The notes beneath the pieces are model-generated. The model saw only the letters and a list, made by a program, of their open reading frames with translations. It did not search any database and was not told the DNA's origin. Positions 56,137 through 64,000 of a stretch of DNA of 64,000 nucleotides are shown here, one piece after another; position 1 is the stretch's first letter, and every line of letters starts with the position of its first letter. This DNA is from Lepraria neglecta (taxonomy: Eukaryota > Ascomycota > Lecanoromycetes > Lecanorales > Stereocaulaceae): contig CM065647.1 of assembly GCA_033220425.1 (NCBI GenBank), positions 372,001 through 436,000 of the forward strand, in the 5' to 3' direction. Both the position numbers and the translations under genes were made by a program.

Positions 56137-56786
56137 GCCTCGGACATGTCTTTCCGAGAGGGGCCCTATGGTGTTGCCTTTGTTGCAGGGAGCAGCATCG
56201 TAGTAAACTTGCGTACTGGTCAAAATTACCCACAATGTTCCGTCCACAAATGACGATGTAAAAATCTTGGCATGCGCAGAGTCCGGGCAATCTTTCGGCC
56301 GAGCTTGGCAGGAACGATTTATTGAACTGCAAGTCAGGACGGCAACTGCTCAATATTGCTCTAAAGCCTTCCTTCTAATCAGTCATCATACCCATTACGC
56401 AGCCTAGTTCTTCACCGCATCTATCTGCATTCTTGAGTTGCTCAGAGACTCTAAGACTCTCGTCCTATTAATTATTCCGTACGATATGCTCTACATCTAA
56501 ATAAGGCAGTTTGTATCCCAACAGTAAGCAACCCGTTGTTTGCTACCTGTCACAATACAGGTGTTGCTCTGCTGCAAGTAAGAGAAGCAAAGTCTTCAGA
56601 ACTGACAGACATCCAGCCCGAACCTCTACTCGCTATTCCACTCCACCCGCCCAAAGCCATTGCCATCAGTATTCTCCATAACCCCCTCCAACCGCCATCG
56701 TGTCTCCTCTACTGGTCCCCCGGACGCTCGCCTTCACCCCCAATACCAAATCTGCTCCCTCCCTGAGAATACCCGGAGATCCGAAG
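56137..56786. other. Intergenic, divergent promoters
   Basis: Between the RRM gene (leftward) and ORMDL (rightward). The RRM gene frame is open up to 56,247, so part may be coding or leader. Nothing else seen. Confidence 0.45.
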
Positions 56787-57544
56787 ATGAATTATGGGAA
56801 GAAGGGCAGTAGGAGAAGGCGCTCTAGCAGCCTACTATATCAAGAGCCGCCGGAGTCTATGGAACACATGAGCGACCAGTCAGCTTTACCTAACCTTAAT
56901 GCAAATTGGGTCAATGCCAAAGGTACGCAAGCTGCTAGTTACGGAGAGATGGTATGGGCTGTCTAAACAAGAAGATGAAACCCATAAGTTTCTGGACTGC
57001 AGATCTTGAAGCTGCTAAACGATGGTTGTTGGCAAACACAGAGATCTAAGGGCTAATACTGTTCGCTCCATATCTAGGCGCATGGGCAATACACGTTGTC
57101 TGCATAATTGGTCTCAAGATCCTCTTCGATATCATTCCAGGTGTCTCCCAAGAAACCTCGTGGACCCTCGTCAATATCACATACATGTTCGCTTCGTACC
57201 TCATGTTTCATTGGGTCCGAGGCGTTCCGTTCGAGTTTAACGCCGGAGCCTACGACAATCTGAACATGTGGGAGCAGATCGATAATGGAGATCAGTACAC
57301 TCCTGCGAAGAAGTTCCTCTTGAGTGTTCCAATAGTGCTGTTCTTATTGAGCACGCACTACACACATTATGACTTGACGTACTTTACTATCAATTTCCTT
57401 GCTGTGTTGGCTGTTGTGATACCCAAATTGCCTTTTGTAAGTTGGCACGCTCAAAATGCCAGCAAGGAGATATAGGCTAACGAAGTATTGCAGAGCCATC
57501 GAATGCGAGTGGTGCTGTTTTCAGGGGATCCAGAGGATCGATAG
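56787..57544 (+). CDS. ORM1: ORMDL sphingolipid regulator
   Basis: Three exons: 56787-56922, 57078-57436, 57494-57544; 181 residues. The N-tail has the Ser-rich basic patch GSRRRRSSSLLY (phosphorylation region), then NANWVNAKGAWAIHVVCI, IPGVSQETSWTLVNITYM, YLMFHWVRGVPFEFNAGAY and NLNMWEQIDNGDQYTPAKKF, all diagnostic of Orm1/Orm2. Four ER-membrane helices. It binds and restrains serine palmitoyltransferase, and is relieved by phosphorylation of the N-tail. The first intron is 155 bases and splits K|GAWAIH. Filamentous fungi normally have one copy, so the ORM1 symbol does not mean an ORM1-versus-ORM2 distinction. Confidence 0.95.
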
Positions 57545-57947
57545 GGCTAGGGACTGCTGGGTATGGCATTTACAGATCAGGGAGGAAAAGCGATTTCGCT
57601 GATAGAGCAAGAGATGCAATACGTTCATTATGGATAATTACACGCCAGGAGCCGCGCTCTTGGCTATATCTGATTCTTTCTGTCCTGTGTGCAGCTGCAT
57701 GCTACCGCTTGTGACGATGCAGCTTGAATTGAACCTCAACACTGCATAAGGAGAAAGTGGAGTTGTACTGGCATAGCCTCAGCGGGGCTGAGAAGCGCGC
57801 ATCGACGCCTGTTCCCCTTGTTTACGCTGCCGAAATTCCTCCAAGATTCATCCTCCGCTACCTCGTTCTCAGGAAGTAGGTATATACTCTCGTTTATCGT
57901 ATATTGTCATCCTGCATGGAATAAGTCCAGCATCCTGTCAAGTCGTC
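57545..57947. other. Intergenic
   Basis: Between ORMDL and the BTB gene. Nothing recognised. Confidence 0.45.
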
Positions 57948-58693
57948 ATGGCATCGACTGAGGAAATCAGCGATCCTACTTGGCAACGATTGCGTGATAA
58001 AAGTTACGATGTATCCTGGTCATTCCCAAGGCTAGGGTGGCCAGCACACCAGTCAAGCGTAGCTGGTGGATTGCAAATGTCAGACCAACCATATCAGCTT
58101 CCGTGCCGAATTTGAGCTGACTGGGACACAGAATGTTTGAAGAAGGCGAAGGGGCCGACTTGTACATTCTCTGCGGACGTAAAGAGATTCCGGTTCATCG
58201 CGCAATTGTGTCCTCAGAAGCTGGCATGCTCATGGCTGAATGTACCGGCGAGAGAGGCTCATGCCCAGTACGTTCGGCCCTATGGCCCTATTAAAGGGAC
58301 GTACTGACCTTTGCCATTCTTCAGCCGGTTGACAACTACACCATGGATTTGGAACACGAAGACCTACTTGCAGTGGAGGTGATGATCTGGTTCATTTACT
58401 TCGGCAAGTATCCACACTTCCAAGAAGCCGGAGAAGACAGCATCTTCGGTGACCTACGAGTCGATGCGCATATCAAAGTGTATGCTCTCGCAAAGAAGTA
58501 CGATATCTCAGCACTGGCTTTGCTGGCCAAGAAGCATTTCATGCATGGTATCAAGTGGCGCTGGTGGACCTGTCTGTTCCTACACTGCATACCGTTTATC
58601 TACGAGACCACACCAGAATCAGATGGAGGTCTTCGTCGACTTCTCGTTCACACCCTAAGGTACCGCTTCACCGATTGCCTGCGATTTTCTTGA
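57948..58693 (+). CDS. BTB/POZ domain protein
   Basis: Best model: 57948-58036, 58132-58267, 58325-58693; 197 residues. BTB core: GADLYILCGRKEIPVHRAIVS (split here as GADLYILCG then KEIPVHRAIVSSEAG), EHEDLLAVEVMIWFIYFGKY, VYALAKKYDISALALLAKKHF, as in the many short fungal BTB proteins. Likely mediates dimerisation or binds Cul3. The first junction is uncertain: the phase only fits donor GTGGCC (58,037). The 3' end is also uncertain; a GTACCG donor at 58,660 would be natural, but I found no acceptor that continues it in frame. Confidence 0.65.
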
Positions 58694-58715
58694 CGTGGTT
58701 CATCCACGACCTGCA

Positions 58716-59471
58716 GTTCATCCTCGCATAAAGATTCCCGGCTCAGATGTCATTATTCCAAGCGTGGACGAGGCACATTGGGGAAGTATGCAGAATCCTT
58801 CACATTGTGCCCAATGAAAACTTTGGCATATAAGACTGACTATTTATCTTAGCCGATGAATATGTACTCGCCGACTTGGAGTCAGAAGGCCACACCTTCT
58901 ATGATGCTGCACTTTTACAGGCAACCCCAAGAGATCAGAAGAACAAGTTCTGCTACCTGCAAGTCCAAACCAGTCGAGACCCATGGGCAGCGAGCTATTA
59001 CATCGCTCACGCTAGATTTGGGAATGTGGGAGAAGCTGGAAAGGTAGAGCGGCCGGGAGAAACGCAAGAAGAGGCTATCAGAGAGTTCAGAAAGATTTCA
59101 AAGAAAGGACCGGGTTGGAGTGGGAGAACAGAATCGATCAGCCTGTGAAGGGCAAATACACGTTCTTTGCAGTGTTGACGGATAATTATGATGGGCTTGA
59201 CACATGCGAGAGCAAGCCGCTGTACGTCCAGGGTCTGTCTACAATTCAACTGTGTAATTGACTGACTTCTGCAAGATTCTTTGACATCTCTAAGACATCG
59301 ACATCCATAGAGACTCTCTCAGAAGACCTGGAACGCAGACATGCCGCCTCGGCCGTCAAGTCCGCCAAAAAGGCGTCCTCAAAGGCGTCCTCGAAGAGAT
59401 CCAACAAATCTCTCCAGAGACTTCCCTCAAAGGCTAAGAAATCGAAACAGGGCCCAGAAGAAACCGTCTAG
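58716..59471 (+). pseudogene. WGR-domain protein (PARP-like), frameshifted
   Basis: Pieces: about 58716-58785 (VHPRIKIPGSDVIIPSVDEA), 58853-59221, 59276-59471. The middle piece is a WGR domain as next to the catalytic part of PARPs: ESEGHTFYDAALLQAT, NKFCYLQVQ, YYIAHARFGNVGEAG, EEAIREFRKISKK. It then needs a one-base shift near 59,105 to reach GLEWENRIDQPVKGKYTFF, the expected end of the domain. The last exon is Lys/Ser-rich (KSAKKASSKASSKRSNKSL). No PARP catalytic domain follows. No start codon is visible in frame, so it may have been joined to the BTB gene upstream, or its 5' exon is lost. Confidence 0.6.
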
Positions 59472-59914
59472 TTGGGGAAGGAGTACAGCACAATCATGAC
59501 GTAGTTAACGCAGGTTAGATAGCAGCAGAATGGAAAGACTCGGGCAGCGAGTAGGGACAACAATTCACTCCGACAAGCTGGCTGTTAAATTGTATGGAGG
59601 CTGCTGGATACATTCGCTGAGCTATTTAAGATAACGTAAAGTAAAGCTCGAGTTCTCTTACCATAGGTTTCCATGAAAAGAGTCCAGGATGCAAAAGCAA
59701 CACCTTATCCCAAATTTTCAAAGTCTTGTTCAAAAGTCCACAAAGGCGAAACAAAAATTGCATGAGTGCAGTAAAACGGTAGATTCTGATTTCTTGAAAT
59801 CGTGTTCACTGGATGCTGTAAACTAAATTGGGTATCTACAAAACTCCTCATGTCCAAATGCAAGCACGCTGAAGCACGCTGAGTTTCCTCCATGCAAATA
59901 CCAATGCTTCGCTC
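59472..59914. other. Intergenic, convergent 3' ends
   Basis: Between the WGR remnant and MED1. Nothing else seen. Confidence 0.45.
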
Positions 59915-62161
59915 TTACTCCTTGACCATCCACTCAACACACACCCCAATGTCTTCACCCACTTCCAGCACCCGCCTGACCTTCTCCCTTAACGCAGCTG
60001 TCTCCTTGCCCTTCTCTTCGCCAATGTCCAAAGCCCCATTTTGCTGCCATGGTGGACTTCCATCATCAACGTCCACGCCATCGATGACGCCATTTAATCC
60101 TACGTTGAAGCCCACACTGGCAAGTTTACCGCCGTGGCGGGGATTGGGAAAGTGAAGGTTGATTCGTGGAAGCGGCGTTGTGGTCAGAGTGATCTGGATA
60201 TCTCTGACTTTACTAGACGAGGATGTAGATGAAGCTGGATCGGTGGGCAAAGGCGAGCACATGAAGTCTGCGAGCTCGGCGTCGATCGTCTGGAACGTTG
60301 TCGGCTCAGAGTGTTGGGCATCTCCGTTAGCATGCCCGTTTGAGATCAGTGACGAAGCGTCGTCATCGCTGTTAGACACGAAGCTGCGGCGGAGGATAGA
60401 GGCTGCCAAAGCCCATTGGCGAAGGGTAGGTAATAGAGCGATGATTTGGCGTGGGTGACTGAAAGGTAGATGGGCAATGGCGCGAGAGAAGTCTTGAGGT
60501 TGCGCGAAAAGAGTATACTTGTGCTTGTGGCGTGAAACAGTCTCTGTCGTTGGATCGTAGGACATGACAGTTTTCTCTAGGATGCGAGGATTGGGTAAGA
60601 GCTGATTTTCGGCGTCGATATCTTCGAATAGGAGGTTCTCGTAAGTAGTTGGGAGGAGAGATTCCTGAGCTAGAGGCGACCCGACGGATTCATGAATATT
60701 GATGGCTAGCTGCAGAGGTACAATGACTGGAGGTTCGAGTTTAGCAACGAACCGGACATCTGGTGGTTTTGGATGAGGTATGGGGTTCGGTTCGATGTTC
60801 ATAGCCCCGTTCGTAGGGGAATCTGGGGAGAGAAAGGTAGGTAGAGGTTCTTGCCAGTCAATTGGAGAGTCGTCTAGAGGTAACTCGTTGGTTTCAATGG
60901 GCCCTTGCTTCTCCACTGCCTCAGAGACCCAGTCGTCGGAGACTTTGATCGAGGGATGGAGGTCTGCTGACGAGGCTTCGCACTCGATGATCGCTGCCCA
61001 TATAGGGATCTCGTCCCCCTCCTCGTCGATCGTGGGAGCTGTGTCGATATCCATTGCTTCAGGTCCCCTTTCTTTCTTAGATAACAGCTTTGTCTCCATC
61101 CAATACTGGAGTGAAAGTCCGACTCGGCCTTTGGTATGCAACCTTGGTCGACCACTGTGCCGACACATCGCCTCCTCTTCAACGCCCTCTGTCTTCTGCT
61201 CTTTAGCTTTTCCAGTCTCCCAACTAAAGACCCTCTCCAGACTTCTGTAAAGCCCATCAACAGCATCAAAGCAGCTGACTCCACCACCACCCAACCTGTC
61301 CATTGTTGCCAGCCTCTCCAAATTGCTCACAAAGCCATCCAAAGCCACGTACCCCAATCCATATTCACCCCTCAGATCCTTCCTCAGCACGTCCGCCCCA
61401 GCTGCAGCTTGTTCTTTCACGCTCTCCCTACTCCCCTCAAATTGCAACACAACGCTCCCTACCTCCTCCCCCAAGAACTCCACATCAACAATCACGCCCG
61501 TCCCCGCAATCGTAAGCGTTCTTTTCCCATCGCCCATGCCCTCATCCCATAGACATTCCAACCCCAATCGTCTCGCACATCTCTCCACACCCTCTTGACT
61601 CACAAACCCCCATTTGGTAGAGAGCATACCGACAATAGCCTCAATCCTCCTCTTCCTCTCCTCCTCCTGATCCTGCGCACCAAGAATAGCACTAATCCCC
61701 CCCTGACTTGCCGTCAACTGCATAGCAATAGGCGTAAACCCCGTTCCCATCCTAGGCGTCAATCCCAGTCCCATACCCACCCCACTTCCATTCCCAAACA
61801 CACCCCCATTCCCAAACTGCCCCTCCATCAATATACCCGCCGCTGCAACCGCAGCAGGCGAATCCACCGCACTCGTAGTCCCCGGTCTCGGCGTGCCCGT
61901 ACTCATACTGGTTCCCTGCCTCGGCGTGCCCGCACTGTGTGGTATTTGCGCTGAGCCATTGCGGTGATGGAGGGGGCGGTTGGGCGTTTTTGGCGTTTTG
62001 AGAGCGGAGCTATAGGCGGGGGAAGGAACGGAGCGGGTGGTTGTTGAGTGGGAGGAAGGAGGGGCTGGGGTGGAAGAGGCGGACGCTGGTGTGAGGTGGG
62101 AGGATGCGGGTTGTTTTTGCGCCTGGGGGTAAGGATACGGGTGGGATGTTGGTGTTGCCAT
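59915..62161 (-). CDS. MED1: Mediator complex subunit 1
   Basis: Single exon, 748 residues. The first 130 residues are Ser/Pro/Thr-rich with repeats around GTPRQGTSMSTGTPRPG. The Med1 domain starts at about 165: RRIEAIVGMLSTKWGFVSQEGVERCARRLGLE, then GTGVIVDVEFLGEEVGSV, and the later LYRSLERVFSW and GRPRLHTKGRVGLSLQYWME segments typical of fungal Med1. Further conserved pieces run to the C-terminus (CVEWMVKE). It is part of the middle module of Mediator, linking activators to RNA polymerase II in the nucleus. Confidence 0.88.
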   Translation of the reverse strand: MATPTSHPYPYPQAQKQPASSHLTPASASSTPAPPSSHSTTTRSVPSPAYSSALKTPKTPNRPLHHRNGSAQIPHSAGTPRQGTSMSTGTPRPGTTSAVDSPAAVAAAGILMEGQFGNGGVFGNGSGVGMGLGLTPRMGTGFTPIAMQLTASQGGISAILGAQDQEEERKRRIEAIVGMLSTKWGFVSQEGVERCARRLGLECLWDEGMGDGKRTLTIAGTGVIVDVEFLGEEVGSVVLQFEGSRESVKEQAAAGADVLRKDLRGEYGLGYVALDGFVSNLERLATMDRLGGGGVSCFDAVDGLYRSLERVFSWETGKAKEQKTEGVEEEAMCRHSGRPRLHTKGRVGLSLQYWMETKLLSKKERGPEAMDIDTAPTIDEEGDEIPIWAAIIECEASSADLHPSIKVSDDWVSEAVEKQGPIETNELPLDDSPIDWQEPLPTFLSPDSPTNGAMNIEPNPIPHPKPPDVRFVAKLEPPVIVPLQLAINIHESVGSPLAQESLLPTTYENLLFEDIDAENQLLPNPRILEKTVMSYDPTTETVSRHKHKYTLFAQPQDFSRAIAHLPFSHPRQIIALLPTLRQWALAASILRRSFVSNSDDDASSLISNGHANGDAQHSEPTTFQTIDAELADFMCSPLPTDPASSTSSSSKVRDIQITLTTTPLPRINLHFPNPRHGGKLASVGFNVGLNGVIDGVDVDDGSPPWQQNGALDIGEEKGKETAALREKVRRVLEVGEDIGVCVEWMVKE

Positions 62162-63277
62162 CTTTGGACGGAGTTGTGGGAAGTCGTTATTGGGATTGGT
62201 ATCTTCTGAGGTAGGTGGAGAGCTTCTAGCATGGTCACTGAGGGCGCAGGTGGGTGAGTTCTGAGAGAGGTTGCAAGGCAGGTGGGAGCCTTACTCTAGG
62301 CGCGTCGGTGTCGCCACACTACGGTGTCGGAAAAGAGGCGCTTGTAGTAACTATGGAGGTGTATGAACAGAGCCCAGTGAACGATATGAGGACGGCATCG
62401 GCAAAGAAGCCTGCTCCTGGGACGTTAGTCAAGATGTTCTTCTTGTGAATGCCCTCGCATCAGCAATGCGTATACGAGTATCCAAAAAGTCTTGGCAGGA
62501 TTTCCTATTGCTATATATGCAGAGCACTGCTCACCACTTGGAGCATCGTGCTTAACTTCTATTTAGTATACACTCTATGCGATAGATCCCTTAGGCTAGG
62601 CACTGAACATATATCACCTGATCATATACCAGACCCGCTTAGCATCACTTGAAGCCTGCTTTACTCTCTTGCACGGTTAGCACCTCCATCCCCATTGAGA
62701 ACAATCCATAATACGATACCGGTACGCACGGTTCGTAACAAAGCCTCCTTTAATAGTATTCCCTACTTCTGTATCGCCGTACTCGTTTTATAACTAAGCG
62801 ACTAAAATTATAAAGCCTCGCAATTCGGACACTTTCCCTTCTTTGAGGACATTCCTAAACTATAATTATCCGTGGGAGCAGTATAGTTAGAGCCTCGCTA
62901 GATTGTAGCTGAACGGGGCTAAATATACGGAAGCTGCTCGACCAGGCATATTTCACTCTCGGATATATCCTCTAATACATCGTAACGGTGGCTTAATCTT
63001 ATAATGGTCAGTCACGATCTTTGAATTATCTATCTAATATACTTTAGCTGTTCGTTCAGCGCTGTGCCTTTACTTAGACCTCGTTTTCCGAGACGAAATT
63101 ATAACTAGGAACCGTTAGCGGGTCCTAGAACACTCCGTAAAGAAATAAGTACCTAAATTCCAAGGAAGAATTGCTAAATCGATACGGGAGTAGTAGATAA
63201 TAATTGCGGTTTTGAGCGATATTTGCAAGAGTGTTCGCGGTAACTACTTCAATGGTGATGACTCATACCGATAAGCG
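62162..63277. other. AT-rich intergenic, possibly a degraded repeat
   Basis: Upstream of MED1; from about 62,650 the sequence becomes AT-rich and rich in TA steps, with no open frame of note, as in repeats worn down by C-to-T change. I see no element ends. Confidence 0.4.
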
Positions 63278-64000
63278 TTATGCATCAAAGGTCACGTGAT
63301 ACTTCGAACCCCGCCGCCTGCAATAAAATATTGAGGCGGAGTCAAGGCTCTGTTGCTCCTTTTCAGCCCTTCGTCCGCCATAACGTCCCCACCCTAATGC
63401 CTTCAGGAACGTCCTCCACCGCGGCAATAATGTGTGTCTACCATGTTTATGGACACCATCCTGCTCGTGGCTATGTTTGACGGGAGGTATATTGCCAACT
63501 CCGCTAGATACTGAGTTGAAATTCCCTGTCTCAGCCCCAGTTTCACCGGAGACCTGAGCCCATGCGTCCGCATGGCTTAAGGAATGAAGAAGCCTTGTCA
63601 TCCAGTAATTATCCAGGGATGTGTCTCGGCTTTGTCCTAGAATGCTGACGGCAGCCTGAACAGGGTGCAGAACTCGTAAATAAGGTGCTTGACGACTAGG
63701 GCAGATTGCACGTGAGATCGCACGAGAGAATGACCAGATCGTTTCTCGTAGGATGGCCTGATGGTTGTGGAGAGTACTGTCTCCGTTGAGAAGACGATGA
63801 ATATCGAACAATCGTACGCGCGGTGGCGAGTCCGTACTATCGCGTTCGATGGTTCCGCTCATATATATGAAGTAGCACCAGGGCTGCTAAGTTCAACATA
63901 AGCTCATCAGGCGGTAGCGACCCCCGAAGGACCTTCAGCAAACACTGATAAGTGGTGATGCCGTCATCTGATATGGCCAAGTCGCGGAGCAGCTCGGTGA
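63278..64000 (-). pseudogene. Fungal transcription factor (fungal_trans_2-like), damaged and cut by the window
   Basis: The right edge encodes, on the minus strand, ISDDGITTYQCLLKVL then PPDELMLNLAALVLLHIYE and stops at about 63,836; a frame one base over (63,862-63,278, 194 residues) continues with VRLFDIHRLLNGDSTLHN, AILRETIWSFSRAISRAI, and LDNYWMTRLLHSL. Order and motifs (LLHIYE ... LFDIH.LL.GDS ... RETIWSF.R) fit the C-terminal domain of Zn2Cys6 regulators. The frame change near 63,860 has no plausible intron, so I suspect a frameshifted gene. The start of the gene lies outside the window. Confidence 0.5.

Noticed and set aside
1-64000. CRISPR arrays, bacterial operons, secondary-metabolite core enzymes, rRNA genes
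   Set aside because: None seen. The transporters, SDR and AKR are scattered and lie beside no PKS, NRPS or terpene synthase, so I do not call a metabolite cluster.

Overview
The window is nuclear DNA of a filamentous ascomycete (Pezizomycotina). The evidence is protein-coding genes broken by many short introns of about 40 to 170 bases with GT..AG ends, and families that read as typical of these fungi: Has1 helicase, Med1, ORMDL, flavin carrier, U1-C, complex I assembly factor, DHA1 and sugar-porter transporters. I cannot place it to class or species. Exon boundaries were worked out by hand; almost all models below close in frame across every junction.

Layout. 0-14.8 kb is ordinary gene space: the 5' end of an MCT-like transporter (cut by the window), an SH3 adaptor, a short-chain dehydrogenase, a long coiled-coil protein, aspartate-semialdehyde dehydrogenase (HOM2), an 11-exon protein with eleven CCHC zinc knuckles, and a 12-exon sugar porter. 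14.8-26.1 kb is a different, accessory compartment: an inverted minisatellite, a hairpin-like repeat, a pogo/Fot1-type element with 60-bp inverted ends, a Mutator-like (MULE) element with a 10-bp target duplication, two divergently transcribed genes of unknown function (one with ankyrin repeats and an in-frame stop near its end), and a heavily broken protein-kinase pseudogene. 26.1-31.5 kb holds a DHA1 transporter, a broken GNAT acetyltransferase and a four-helix membrane protein. 32.2-62.2 kb is again ordinary: a 1,765-residue disordered protein, HAS1, a flavin carrier, NDUFAF2, an aldo-keto reductase lacking its catalytic tyrosine, a CH-domain protein, U1-C, a large RRM/zinc-knuckle protein, ORMDL, a BTB protein, a WGR protein and Med1. 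The right end is AT-rich and finishes in what looks like a damaged transcription-factor gene cut by the window edge.

Genes do not form operons. Neighbours share no evident pathway; the only functional themes are RNA metabolism (Has1, U1-C, two zinc-knuckle proteins) and membrane transport. The most interesting material is (1) the RRM/zinc-knuckle gene at 52.3-56.1 kb, which appears to have grown by two separate exon duplications; (2) the TE-rich island with its divergent orphan pair; (3) the Tyr-to-Cys change in the aldo-keto reductase; and (4) a cluster of recently broken genes. I found no convincing new multi-gene system.
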